Origin: Sphingopyxis sp. LC81
Lineage (GTDB): Bacteria > Pseudomonadota > Alphaproteobacteria > Sphingomonadales > Sphingomonadaceae
Length of the DNA stretch: 64,000 nt
Assembly (NCBI RefSeq): GCF_000756375.1
Contig: NZ_JNFD01000021.1
Span: 62,001 to 126,000 of the forward strand
Reading direction: 5' to 3'
Part shown: piece by piece, positions 16,572 to 25,247 of the stretch
How the letters are laid out: every line of letters begins with the position of its first letter
Numbering within the stretch: position 1 is the stretch's first letter
Program-made: the position numbers and the translations under genes
Notes under the pieces: model-generated
What the model was told of the DNA's origin: nothing
The model's input: the letters and a program-made list of their open reading frames with translations, nothing else
The model's database searches: none

Positions 16572-17372
16572 ATGTCCAGACTGCGTTATGTTCAGGGTCC
16601 CGTCGAAACCCGTGCGCCAGGCATGCTGCGCAACACCGTCTACGGGATTCGCGCGACATATGAGACCGATCCCGAAATCATCGCGGCGCTGCTGCCGCAG
16701 CCGCTCGTCGCGACCGCAAAGCCCGAAATCTGGCTGCAGATGGTGCATGTGGCGATGCATGTCACCGAGACCGACACCGTCGAGATTGGCGCGCTGACCG
16801 TCGGCGTCAATTGCACGCATGAAGGCGCGCCGGGCGCCTATTGCTTCCATATGGCGATGGAGGGCGAAACCGTCGTCACCTCGGGCCGCGAGCGCTTCGG
16901 CGAACCCAAGAAGATCGCCGAGACGCATTTCGAGCGCAATGGCGACCATCTGCGCGCGACCTGCTCGCGCCACGGCATCGCCTATTTCGAAATCGAAGGC
17001 ACGATCGGCGAAGCGATCGACCAGCCGCTGAAATTCGAAGAGCATCTTTTCTGCTACAAGGGCATGCCGTCGATCGACCAGCCGGGCCAGTTCGACGGCG
17101 ACGTCTTCCTCACCCGCCTCAACTGGGAACGCAATTACGATTCCCGCCGGGCGATGACGGGGACGATCACCTTGCGCGATTCGGCCTTTGATCCGCTCGC
17201 CGACATCCCCGTTCGCCGCATCACCGACATGCAATATGTCGAAGGCGGCACCGCGACCGGCGGCACGCTGCTGCGCAAGGTTCCGGGCGAATGGATCGCG
17301 CCGCACTGGGTCGGGCGGCACGATGATCCCCGCAATGTCGGCGCCGAAATCGGCGAACGGAAGGCCGCCTGA
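16572..17372 (+). CDS. Acetoacetate decarboxylase-superfamily protein
   Basis: The product is 266 residues. The motif GRERFGEPKKIAE is equivalent to the GxxxFGxPKK active-site segment of acetoacetate decarboxylase, where one of the paired Lys forms the Schiff base. The rest follows the ADC fold. It could decarboxylate a beta-keto acid, but ADC-superfamily members also act as aldolase-dehydratases or hydratases. The gene lies 70 bases after the Rieske gene and its stop overlaps the SDR start (TGATG), so the three are co-translated. This Rieske + ADC-like + SDR order suggests consecutive steps on one substrate. Confidence 0.8.
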   Translation: MSRLRYVQGPVETRAPGMLRNTVYGIRATYETDPEIIAALLPQPLVATAKPEIWLQMVHVAMHVTETDTVEIGALTVGVNCTHEGAPGAYCFHMAMEGETVVTSGRERFGEPKKIAETHFERNGDHLRATCSRHGIAYFEIEGTIGEAIDQPLKFEEHLFCYKGMPSIDQPGQFDGDVFLTRLNWERNYDSRRAMTGTITLRDSAFDPLADIPVRRITDMQYVEGGTATGGTLLRKVPGEWIAPHWVGRHDDPRNVGAEIGERKAA

Positions 17373-18241
17373 TGGACGATTTTTCCGGCCGGGTGGCGGT
17401 CGTAACGGGTGGCGCAAGCGGGGTTGGCAAATGTCTGTGCGCCGACCTCGCCCGCGCGGGGGCGCATGTGGTGATTGCCGATATCGATCCGGCGCGGCTT
17501 GAAGCGGTGCGCGTCGAGATTGACGCGCTGGGTTCGGGGCAGGTGCTTGCGATCGCCTGCGACGTGACCAAGGAAGCGTCGGTGCGGGCGCTGGCGGATC
17601 AGGTTTTTGGCCAGTTCGAGACGGTGCATATCCTGTTCAACAATGCCGGCGTCGGGCTAGGCGAGGCGCAGCGCAAGCTGTGGACGCTTCCGCTCAGCGA
17701 CTGGCGCTGGGGCATCGACGTCAATGTGCTCGGCGTCATCCACGGCATTGCGGCTTTCGTGCCACGCATGATCGAGGCGGGACAGGAGGGCGTGGTCGTC
17801 AACACCAGCTCGACCAACGGCGGGCTGCGTTCGCTTCCCAACACCCCCATTTATGCCGCGACCAAGGCGGCGGTGACCAGCATCTCCGAAGTGTTGCACC
17901 AGCAATTGCTGCGCGAAGGCGGCAAGCTGCGTGCGGCCACGCTCTTCCCGGGGCCGCACACGGTCAACACGGCGATCATGGCGTCGGGCGAAGTCCGTCC
18001 GGCGGATTATGTCGAGAATGAGGCCCAGACCAAAGTCGCCTATCGCACGATGGAGGATCTGGTACGGACGACCGGGCTCAAGCTCAAGCTGACCGAACCC
18101 GCCGAGGTATCCGCCTTCGCGCTCGACGGCATTCGCGCGGGGCGTTTCTGGTTGTTGCCCGAGAGCGAGGAGAATGATGTGCTGATCGCCGCGCGAACCG
18201 AACAGATTTTGGCGCGGCGGGATCCGCCATCGGCATGGTGA
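17372..18241 (+). CDS. Short-chain dehydrogenase/reductase (SDR)
   Basis: The product is 289 residues and a classical SDR: nucleotide site VVTGGASGVGK near residue 10, NNAGVG around 90, and an active-site region NTSSTNGG...YAATKAA with the Tyr-x3-Lys pair. It is longer at the C-terminus than usual (about 250). The start overlaps the ADC-like gene stop by one base and its stop overlaps the following MFS start by 7 bases. A hydroxy/keto-steroid-like substrate is plausible from context only. Confidence 0.88.
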   Translation: MDDFSGRVAVVTGGASGVGKCLCADLARAGAHVVIADIDPARLEAVRVEIDALGSGQVLAIACDVTKEASVRALADQVFGQFETVHILFNNAGVGLGEAQRKLWTLPLSDWRWGIDVNVLGVIHGIAAFVPRMIEAGQEGVVVNTSSTNGGLRSLPNTPIYAATKAAVTSISEVLHQQLLREGGKLRAATLFPGPHTVNTAIMASGEVRPADYVENEAQTKVAYRTMEDLVRTTGLKLKLTEPAEVSAFALDGIRAGRFWLLPESEENDVLIAARTEQILARRDPPSAW

Positions 18242-19572
18242 CCGCCGCGGTAGCCGACGAGCCGTCGGCAGGCGCTGCGCCCTCTCGCGGCGTCTACCGC
18301 TGGCTCGTCGTCGCGATCCTGTTCGTCGGCTATTGCTTCAGCGCGATCGACGCCCGTGTGCTGACGCTGATGGTCGAGCCGATCCAGCGCGACCTGAACC
18401 TCAGCGATTTTGAAATCAGCCTGCTTCAGGGTTTTGCCTTTTCCTTGCTCTACAGCATCGCCGCGCTGCCGATCGGCCGCTTTGTCGATCGTACCAAAAG
18501 GCGCGCGACGCTCATTGTCTGGGGAGTGCTGTTCTGGTCGGCGATGACCGCCGCCTGCGGCTTTACCAGCAGCTTCATCGGGCTCTTCCTCGCGCGCGTC
18601 GGCGTCGGGGTGGGTGAGGCGACGCTTAGCCCGACCGCCTATTCGTTGATCAGCGATTATTTCGAGCGGCGAAGGCGGGCGCTGGCGATCAGCTTCTATG
18701 CGATCGGCTACCCGATCGGAGGCGGCCTGGCGCTGTTGATCGGCGGTTGGCTGCTCGCGCGCTTCACCAAGGCCGGCGGCGCAACATTGCCGTGGCTCGG
18801 CAGTTTCGAACCGTGGCAGATGGTGTTTCTGTGCGTTGCGGCGCCCGGATTGATCGTCGCCGCACTGATGATGACGATCCGCGAGCCGGCGCGGCAGGAG
18901 CTGGCGGCGAACCTGTCGGTGCAAAGCAGCCTGCGCGAAGGGTTCGACTATATTTCCGAGCGTTGGGCGCTGTTCGGTTCGCTGATCGGTTCGCTCGCCC
19001 TGATCGCACTTCTGGCGATCGGCACCGCCCTGTGGTTCCCGACCTTCCTGATCCGCAGCTATGGCATGAGCCCCGCCGAGGTGGGGATGTCCTACGGCAT
19101 GATCATGCTGACCTGCGGCACCATCGGCACGCTGTCGGGTGGCTGGCTCGCGGGACGGTTGATGCAGGGCGGCCGGGCGGACGCCAATATGCGCGTCGTG
19201 CTGATCGCCACCGTGCTGAAAGGCGTTCCGCTCATCGTCGCGCCGCTGATGCCGACCGCCTTTCTGTCGCTCACGATGATGGCGATCGGCACGCTGATCG
19301 GTCAGGCGTCGCAAGGCGTGATGCTGACCGCGATCCAGGATGTGACGCCCAATCAGCTGCGCGGGCAGGTCACCGCCATCTCGCTCTTGTGCGTCAATCT
19401 GGTGGGGATGGGGCTGGGCGCCAGCGTCATCGCCGCGATCACCGATTTCGGCTTCGGCGACCAGGCGGCGCTCGGCTATTCGATCGCGATTGCCGGTGCG
19501 GTCGTGCTACCGCTGATCGTGGCCCTGCTCCTTGTCGCCCTGCCGCACTATCGCCGCGCGGTCGAAGGCTGA
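18235..19572 (+). CDS. MFS transporter (spinster-like)
   Basis: The product is 445 residues with 12 predicted membrane segments. It has the helix 1 region VAILFVGYCFSAIDARVLTL, motif A-type GRFVDRTKRRATLIVWG and helix 4-5 region VGVGEATLSPTAYSLISDYF, the pattern of spinster-type MFS proteins common in proteobacterial catabolic clusters. It overlaps the SDR gene by 7 bases. It probably imports the substrate of the Rieske/ADC/SDR unit. Confidence 0.88.
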   Translation: MVTAAVADEPSAGAAPSRGVYRWLVVAILFVGYCFSAIDARVLTLMVEPIQRDLNLSDFEISLLQGFAFSLLYSIAALPIGRFVDRTKRRATLIVWGVLFWSAMTAACGFTSSFIGLFLARVGVGVGEATLSPTAYSLISDYFERRRRALAISFYAIGYPIGGGLALLIGGWLLARFTKAGGATLPWLGSFEPWQMVFLCVAAPGLIVAALMMTIREPARQELAANLSVQSSLREGFDYISERWALFGSLIGSLALIALLAIGTALWFPTFLIRSYGMSPAEVGMSYGMIMLTCGTIGTLSGGWLAGRLMQGGRADANMRVVLIATVLKGVPLIVAPLMPTAFLSLTMMAIGTLIGQASQGVMLTAIQDVTPNQLRGQVTAISLLCVNLVGMGLGASVIAAITDFGFGDQAALGYSIAIAGAVVLPLIVALLLVALPHYRRAVEG

Positions 19573-19596
19573 CGCGCGCCACCGGGGTCGTCAGCC
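19567..19596. terminator. Bidirectional hairpin between convergent MFS and LuxR genes
   Basis: Perfect 8-bp stem GGCTGACG / CGTCAGCC overlapping both stop regions of the convergent genes ending at 19572 and 19591. Confidence 0.5.
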
Positions 19597-20733
19597 GAGA
19601 ACGGCGACGCTGCGCAGGATGAGGCGGACGAGATCGGCCTGCCGGCTGACCCCGGTCTTGCTGAGGATCGTCTTGCAATAGCTGCGCACGGTATTTTCGG
19701 TGAGTTCCAGCCTTGCCGCCGCTTCGGCGAGGCTGAGCCCGGTCGCGAGCAGCGCCGCCAGATGCGCCTCGGACGGCGTGAGGTCGAAGATCTGGCTGAC
19801 CAGTCTTTCGAGCGGCTGGTTGTTGTCGAGCCCCGAGACATAGACCACCGCGGCCGGCCCCGCCTCGTTGCTGTAGCGCGAGGGCGTCTCGATCGAGCGC
19901 ACGAGTACCCCGAAATGCCGGTCGATATCCGCCTCGATACGCAGTCCTTCGGCGAAGCTGCCGCCATCGCGGCGCGCCGCGACCGCCTTGCCGACCAGTT
20001 GCTGGAGCTGGGCGTTGCCCGTCTTGCTCGCGAGCACGAGCCGGTCGTCGGCGGCGCGCAGCGCGGTGCTCGACTTGATCAGCGCGCGGCCGGCGCTGTT
20101 GGTGCGCAGGATGCGCCCCGCGCCATCGAGGATGAAGGTGCAGAGCGTCAACCGGTCGAGCGTGTCGATCATCACCTGCAGCTCGGTCTCGTCGCGGCGG
20201 ATGCGCGAGAAGAGCGCAAGCGACTGTTCGAGATGCGGGCGCAATGCGAGCAGCACCGCCTTGTCGTCGTCGGTGAAATCCTCTTCGCCCGGACCGTTGG
20301 TCAGGCCGACATTGCCCTCCCACCCGCCGGGTTCGGAAATATACATGCCGAGTTGATATTCGATGCCATAGGGCTGCAATATCTCGCGATAGAAGCGGTT
20401 GCTGCGAAGGTCGTCGGGCGAGATCACTTCGCTCAGCCGGAAGATGTCGCCGGCTTTGGTCAGCGCGTTGCGCAGCGGGTCGAGATCGCCGAGCTCGGCA
20501 TGGACCGCGTGAATCCGGCGGGCTTCGCGCTCGTCGATCACGGGCGGCGGTCCCCAGATGATCAGCGGCGGCGTGCCCTGCCGACTGAGCCGCAACGTGA
20601 TCGCCGCGCTGGCGCAGCGCATCCGCCGGCTCAGCGCTTCGAGGAAGCCCAGCCACGGCGTCGCTTCGAGCGGCCCGCGGTAAAGCAGGGTCACCAGTTC
20701 ATCGACTTCGGCCAGAGGTTTTCCGATCCGCAT
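19591..20733 (-). CDS. LuxR-type (GerE helix-turn-helix) transcriptional regulator
   Basis: The product is 380 residues. The N-terminal 300 residues look like a GAF/PAS-type sensory region. The C-terminal HTH has LTPSEAHLAALLATG, LAEAAARLELTENTVRSYCKTILSKTGVSRQADLVRL. There is no receiver domain and no obvious autoinducer pocket. Size and layout resemble the LuxR-type steroid regulator TeiR of Comamonas testosteroni, so control of the steroid genes on either side is a reasonable guess. It is transcribed away from fadD3, with a shared upstream region of about 225 bases. Confidence 0.85.
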   Translation of the reverse strand: MRIGKPLAEVDELVTLLYRGPLEATPWLGFLEALSRRMRCASAAITLRLSRQGTPPLIIWGPPPVIDEREARRIHAVHAELGDLDPLRNALTKAGDIFRLSEVISPDDLRSNRFYREILQPYGIEYQLGMYISEPGGWEGNVGLTNGPGEEDFTDDDKAVLLALRPHLEQSLALFSRIRRDETELQVMIDTLDRLTLCTFILDGAGRILRTNSAGRALIKSSTALRAADDRLVLASKTGNAQLQQLVGKAVAARRDGGSFAEGLRIEADIDRHFGVLVRSIETPSRYSNEAGPAAVVYVSGLDNNQPLERLVSQIFDLTPSEAHLAALLATGLSLAEAAARLELTENTVRSYCKTILSKTGVSRQADLVRLILRSVAVLG

Positions 20734-20959
20734 TCCGGCTTCGCTTCCTGTTCGCGTCCCGTCACCCGATAAGCTGGGGAGTCGGTCTCGATCCCGCAAT
20801 GACCTGTCCGGACCCGAGCGGCAAGAGGCGGTGCGCAAATCGCGCGCCCCCCGAATAGGGGTTGTCGCGGCCACACCCGCGCGTAACGCAGCGGGGAGCA
20901 AATCGATCGGGCAAATGGACGGCCTGTCCATGGATGCCCGGCGCAGGAGACGATCTGCC

Positions 20960-22519
20960 GTGGCCGAAGCCAAGTTCACGATACCCCATAAAATCTTCGC
21001 CGCGGCGCGCGCGCATGGCGATGCCGTCGCGATCCGCGGCGAGGACGGGACCGAGGTTCGTTATCGCGATCTCGAACCGCTGGTGCGGGCGGCCGCCAAG
21101 GGCTTTATCGCGGCGGGTGTCGTGGCGGGGGATCGGATCGCGATCTGGGCGCCCAACGCGATTGGCTGGATTGTCGCCGCGGTCGGTGCGCAGGCAGCGG
21201 GCGCGGCGATCGTGCCGCTCAACACCCGGCTGAAGGGCCGTGAGGCGGGTTATATATTGCGCACCAGCGGTGCCAAGCTGCTGTTCACCGTCTCCGATTT
21301 TCTCGGCACCGCCTATCCAGAATTGATCGCAGGCGAAGATCTGCCCGACCTGCGCGGGATCGTCCTGATGGACGGCGACAAGGGTGGCATGGCCTGGCAG
21401 ACCTTCCTCGATCGCGGCGCCGCCCTTTCCGATGCCGCGGTCGCCGCGCGGATGGATGCGCTGAACGAGGATCAGGTTTGCGACATCCTCTTCACCTCGG
21501 GCACTACGGGCAATCCGAAGGGGGCGGTGACGACGCATGGGCAAAATGTCCGGCTGTACCTCGCCTATGGCGAGACGCTGACCTATGGTCCGGGCGACAA
21601 TTTCCTGATCATCAACCCCTTCTTCCACAGCTTTGGCTACAAGGCCGGATGGCTGGTGGCGCTGATGCGCGGGGTGACCGTGCTGCCCCACGCCGTGTTC
21701 CAGACTGACAGGGTGCTCGAACGGATCGAGCGCGAACGGGTGACATTGCTCCCGGGTCCGCCGACGATCTTCCAGAGCCTGCTCGCGGGCCCTTATCGCG
21801 ACCATGATATTTCTTCGCTGCGCGTGTCGATCACCGGCGCCGCGTCGGTGCCGGTCACCCTGATCGAGGAAATGCGCGGCAAGCTCGGCATCGATGTCGT
21901 GCTCACCGCCTATGGCCTTACCGAAACCTGCGGCGTCGTGACGATGTGCGGCGCCGGCGACGATGCGGCGACGATCGCCAACACCGCGGGCCGCCCGCTC
22001 GCCGGGATCGAGGTCAAGCTTGTCGACGAGGCGGGCGAGAGTGTCGCGCCGGGCGAGGCGGGCGAATTGCTCGTGCGTGGGCCCAATGTGATGCAGGGCT
22101 ATTTCAACGACCCGGCGGCGACCGCGGCGGCGATCGATAGCGAAGGCTGGCTGCGCACCGGCGACATTGCGGTGCAGGACGCACGCGGCAATGTGAAGAT
22201 CACCGACCGCGCCAAGGACATCTTCATCGTCGGCGGCTTCAACGCCTATCCGGCCGAGATCGAAGGGCTGCTCGCGGCCAATCCGGCGGTCATGCAGTCG
22301 GCCGTCATCGGCGTGGCCGACGAACGGCTGGGCGAAGTGCCCAAGGCCTATGTCGTCCTGCGTCCCGGCGCGAGCGCCACTGCCGACGAGATCGTCGCCT
22401 GGTGCCGCGAGAATATGGCGAACTACAAGGTGCCGCGTCAGGTGGTGATCCTCGACGCGCTGCCGGTGAACGCCGCGGGCAAGGTGCAGAAGTTCCTTCT
22501 GCGCGATCCCGGGGCGTAG
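20960..22519 (+). CDS. fadD3: FadD3: 3aα-H-4α(3'-propanoate)-7aβ-methylhexahydro-1,5-indanedione (HIP) CoA ligase
   Basis: The product is 519 residues and an ANL-superfamily acyl-CoA synthetase: P-loop LFTSGTTGNPKGAV, A5 motif TAYGLTETCG, core GWLRTGDIA and C-terminal Lys in NAAGKVQKF. INPFFHSFGYKAGW is typical of the FadD3 group. FadD3 activates the indanedione propionate left after removal of rings A and B, starting ring C/D breakdown. This fits the ipd/fadE30/fadA6/echA20 operon nearby. GTG 20960 follows AGGAGA; ATG 20930 is an in-frame alternative. Confidence 0.88.
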   Translation: MAEAKFTIPHKIFAAARAHGDAVAIRGEDGTEVRYRDLEPLVRAAAKGFIAAGVVAGDRIAIWAPNAIGWIVAAVGAQAAGAAIVPLNTRLKGREAGYILRTSGAKLLFTVSDFLGTAYPELIAGEDLPDLRGIVLMDGDKGGMAWQTFLDRGAALSDAAVAARMDALNEDQVCDILFTSGTTGNPKGAVTTHGQNVRLYLAYGETLTYGPGDNFLIINPFFHSFGYKAGWLVALMRGVTVLPHAVFQTDRVLERIERERVTLLPGPPTIFQSLLAGPYRDHDISSLRVSITGAASVPVTLIEEMRGKLGIDVVLTAYGLTETCGVVTMCGAGDDAATIANTAGRPLAGIEVKLVDEAGESVAPGEAGELLVRGPNVMQGYFNDPAATAAAIDSEGWLRTGDIAVQDARGNVKITDRAKDIFIVGGFNAYPAEIEGLLAANPAVMQSAVIGVADERLGEVPKAYVVLRPGASATADEIVAWCRENMANYKVPRQVVILDALPVNAAGKVQKFLLRDPGA

Positions 22520-22547
22520 CCATCGTCCGATGCGACAGGACGACGGC
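22519..22547. terminator. Hairpin after fadD3
   Basis: GCCATCGTCC / GGACGACGGC forms a 10-bp stem with one mismatch and a 9-base loop directly after the fadD3 stop, between two convergent genes. No T run. Confidence 0.45.
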
Positions 22548-22602
22548 TAGCGATCCATTGCGGCCCTTCTTTCGCCAGCTACCCGTCCGCCCGTTCAGCC
22601 GA

Positions 22603-23073
22603 CTACCGACCCCGCTGAGCCTGAGGCTGCGACTGATAGGTTGAAGGCCGCTTCTGCGCCACCGCCGGAAAGGTGCGGCCGCCGTGGTAGGTAACGGTCC
22701 CACACACACGGTCGCCCTTGGCCGAGAGCGTGCCGTCGAACAGCACATCGCCCTCGCGGGAGGCGACCGCCATGTGGAAGCTGTTGCCGGTCAAGGTGAT
22801 TTTGCGCAGGACAACGGGTGCGGTCATCCACAGCGACAGCGATCCGCCATAAGCGTCCTCGACGAAGCCGATCGACAGAAGCCCGAAATTGGGCGTTGCC
22901 CCGACATGCATCAGGAAATCCCAGTTGCCGTGGAGGTTCGGAGCCTCGGCGCCGGCCGGAGCGGCTCCCGCGCCACATTCAAACCGCATGTTTACAGCCT
23001 CGCTTGCTGCTGCCGGAACCGCTGCGAATGCCAATACCGCGCCGATGATAATCCGTTTCATTGCTTTCTCCAT
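22603..23073 (-). CDS. Small exported protein of unknown function
   Basis: The product is 156 residues with a signal peptide (KRIIIGAVLAFAAVPAAAS). The mature part, about 135 residues, looks like a beta-rich domain (NLHGNWDFLMHVG, GRTFPAVAQKRP). NLHGNWDF near the start resembles lipocalin or DUF-type ligand-binding proteins, but I do not assign a family. ATG 23073 has GGAG nine bases upstream; ATG 23061 is also in frame. It is divergent from the LytTR gene at 23144, which is probably its regulator. Confidence 0.65.
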   Translation of the reverse strand: MEKAMKRIIIGAVLAFAAVPAAASEAVNMRFECGAGAAPAGAEAPNLHGNWDFLMHVGATPNFGLLSIGFVEDAYGGSLSLWMTAPVVLRKITLTGNSFHMAVASREGDVLFDGTLSAKGDRVCGTVTYHGGRTFPAVAQKRPSTYQSQPQAQRGR

Positions 23074-23143
23074 CTCAACTTTCTCCGTGCCAACATCTGG
23101 ACGGTCATGCCGGCCGGGTGGCGGGTGGCGATGCCGGTCGACA

Positions 23144-23956
23144 ATGGAGAAAGTCGTGAGTAGCTTCCGCAATTTCGTGACTGGTGGGCCGATGCAGTTG
23201 GCGATGCGTGAATGGCGAATGATGGGGAAGTGGCGGGGGCCGCTCAGTGCGGTGGCTTTTGGCGTGGTGCTTGGAGTGACGGGTCCATTCGGATCGCAAA
23301 CCACTCTCGGTCCAGAGGTGCGCTATCCTTTCTGGATGGTCATCGCACTCGTCGGCTTTGGCGCCGCTGCTGCTGCGGAGCGAGTTCTTCCGTCCGCTTC
23401 GCCGGGGAGAAGAACGGCAACACGGATCATCGCAGTAGCAGCCGCATCCGCGGTGCCCATGACGTTCTTTGTGGCGTGGGCCATGGGGGTGGTTCGACCG
23501 GGCAGAATGTTCAGCCCCGTTCAACTGCTCGCGTTATTTCCGTACGTGGCGCTCGTCCAGTTGCTGATTGCCCGCGTCATGTCTCCGGACGACCCGATGA
23601 CTGTGGTCGCACCCGTGGAACAGCCAGCCGCGGCGCCCGAATATCCGCGCGAGTTCGTGTCGAAGCTTCCGGTGGCTTTGCGCCGGGACATTCTCGCACT
23701 GGAAGCTGAGGACCATTATGTGCGCGTGCACACGCGCCACGGCTCGGCGCTGATCCTGATGCGACTGGCGGACGCGGCGGCGATCATCGATCCCCGGCTG
23801 GGCCTTCGCGTGCACCGTAGCTGGTGGGTGGCCAAAGACGGCGTTCGCGCGTTGGAAAGAACGCCCGGGCGCGCCATTGTCCGGCTGATCGATGACACGG
23901 CCGTTCCGATCAGCAGGACATATTTGTCGGCCGCGCGGGCAGTTTTGACCGATTAA
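23144..23956 (+). CDS. Membrane-anchored LytTR-domain transcriptional regulator
   Basis: The product is 270 residues. It has no receiver domain. About four hydrophobic segments (residues 30-155) lead into a C-terminal LytTR DNA-binding domain (LEAEDHYVRVHTRHGS, LRVHRSWWVAKDGV, VPISRTYLSAAR). Proteins of this form are one-component membrane regulators of the LytTR class, often paired with a small membrane inhibitor. The start may be ATG 23144 or 23192; neither has a strong site. It faces the exported-protein gene at 22603-23073 across a 70-base gap, the likely self-contained regulatory unit. Confidence 0.85.
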   Translation: MEKVVSSFRNFVTGGPMQLAMREWRMMGKWRGPLSAVAFGVVLGVTGPFGSQTTLGPEVRYPFWMVIALVGFGAAAAAERVLPSASPGRRTATRIIAVAAASAVPMTFFVAWAMGVVRPGRMFSPVQLLALFPYVALVQLLIARVMSPDDPMTVVAPVEQPAAAPEYPREFVSKLPVALRRDILALEAEDHYVRVHTRHGSALILMRLADAAAIIDPRLGLRVHRSWWVAKDGVRALERTPGRAIVRLIDDTAVPISRTYLSAARAVLTD

Positions 23957-23992
23957 CTCTATCGAACCGATGTGGTTTGCTGGGCCGAACCG

Positions 23993-24457
23993 TCAGGTTG
24001 CGGGGTAGAAGCGGCTGATTGTATCGACAACGCAGGCAGGCTTTTCGGCGCCTTCGATCTCCACCGTCACCCGAACCACCGCCTGGACGCCGCCCTTGGC
24101 TTCCTCGGCCTTGACGAGCTCGCCACACCCACGGATCCGGCTGCCGGCGCGGACGGGGCTCAGAAAGCGCAGATTGTCGGTGCCGACATTGACCCCCATC
24201 GAAACGCCGCGCACCTCGACCAGTTCGGGGAGGAAGCGGTTGACGAGGCTCATGGTGAGATAACCATGCGCGATCGTGCCGCCGAACGGACCGCCCTTGG
24301 CGCGCTCTGGATCGACATGAATCCATTGATGATCGTCGGTGGCCTTGGCGAACAGGTCGATACGGTCCTGCTCGATCGCGAGCCAGTCGGTCGGGCCGAA
24401 GCTTTCGCCCACCGCCGCGAGCAGCGCCGCCGGGGTTTCGAAGATGCGCGCGCTCAT
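23993..24457 (-). CDS. MaoC-like (R)-specific enoyl-CoA hydratase
   Basis: The product is 154 residues, a single hot-dog domain. The hydratase motif is D42-x4-H47 in TDDHQWIHVDPERA, followed by GTIAHGYLTMSL. The family hydrates trans-2-enoyl-CoA. It is the last gene of the long steroid operon and overlaps ipdF by 4 bases (ATGA). It probably hydrates an unsaturated CoA ester made by one of the ACADs upstream; which one is not evident. Confidence 0.88.
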   Translation of the reverse strand: MSARIFETPAALLAAVGESFGPTDWLAIEQDRIDLFAKATDDHQWIHVDPERAKGGPFGGTIAHGYLTMSLVNRFLPELVEVRGVSMGVNVGTDNLRFLSPVRAGSRIRGCGELVKAEEAKGGVQAVVRVTVEIEGAEKPACVVDTISRFYPAT

Positions 24458-25236
24458 GCCTGCTGGCTCGAGACCGCGAGCACTTCACCCGTCATGTAGG
24501 AGGAAAGCTCGCTGGCGAGGAAGAGCATCACGTTCGCCACTTCCCAAGGCTCGGCATAGCGGCCGAAGGCTTCCTTCTCGGTCAGCGTCTCGAGCAGCCC
24601 CGGCGGGGTCACCTTGGAAAGCGAGGCGTGCATCGCGAGGCTGGGCGAGACCGCGTTGATGCGGACGCCGTGCTCGGCGGCTTCGAGCGCCGAACAGCGC
24701 GTGAAGGCCATGACGCCGGCCTTCGCCGCGGCATAATGCGCCTGCAGCCTTTGCGCGCGCCAGCCGAGCACCGAGGCGTTGTTGACGATCGCGCCCTTCT
24801 GGCGTTCGTACATGTGCGGCAGGATCGCGCGCGTCATGCGAAAGACACTCGTGAGCGTCACGTCGAGCACCTTGTGCCACTGGTCGTCGGTCATCTCGAC
24901 GACCGAAGCCGCGCCGCCGAGCCCGGCATTGTTGATGAGGACATCGACATGCCCCATCGCGCCGATCGCACCCGAAACCAGCGCCTGTACCTGATCCTCA
25001 CTGGTGACGTCGCAGACGAACGTGCCGGGGCGTGCGAAGCCGAGCGCGGCGATCCGGTCGGCGGTCTCGCCGAGACGGCGTTCGTGCATGTCGGAGAGGA
25101 AAAGCGTCGCGCCTTCCTCGGCCGCGCGCTGTGCGACTGCGCCGCCGATGCCGCTGCCCGCGGCGGCGGTGATCAGCACGGTCTTGCCCTTCAGAAGGCC
25201 GGTCGGGGTCGGATATTCGGGGGCGGGTCGTGCCAC
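24454..25236 (-). CDS. ipdF: IpdF: SDR acting on the C-5 oxygen of HIP-CoA intermediates
   Basis: The product is 260 residues, an SDR with TAAAGSGIG nucleotide loop, SDMHERRLGET after beta-2, NNAGLGG, catalytic Ser/Tyr/Lys in NNASVLGWR...HYAAAKAG, and the tail SSYMTGEVLAVSSQ. These blocks are the recognisable pattern of IpdF (Rv3559c-type) proteins. The enzyme interconverts the hydroxyl and ketone at ring position 5 in steroid C/D degradation. GTG 25236 follows AAGGAA. As in Mycobacterium, it lies next to fadE30. Confidence 0.88.
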   Translation of the reverse strand: MARPAPEYPTPTGLLKGKTVLITAAAGSGIGGAVAQRAAEEGATLFLSDMHERRLGETADRIAALGFARPGTFVCDVTSEDQVQALVSGAIGAMGHVDVLINNAGLGGAASVVEMTDDQWHKVLDVTLTSVFRMTRAILPHMYERQKGAIVNNASVLGWRAQRLQAHYAAAKAGVMAFTRCSALEAAEHGVRINAVSPSLAMHASLSKVTPPGLLETLTEKEAFGRYAEPWEVANVMLFLASELSSYMTGEVLAVSSQQA

Positions 25237-25247
25237 GCTTGGTTCCT

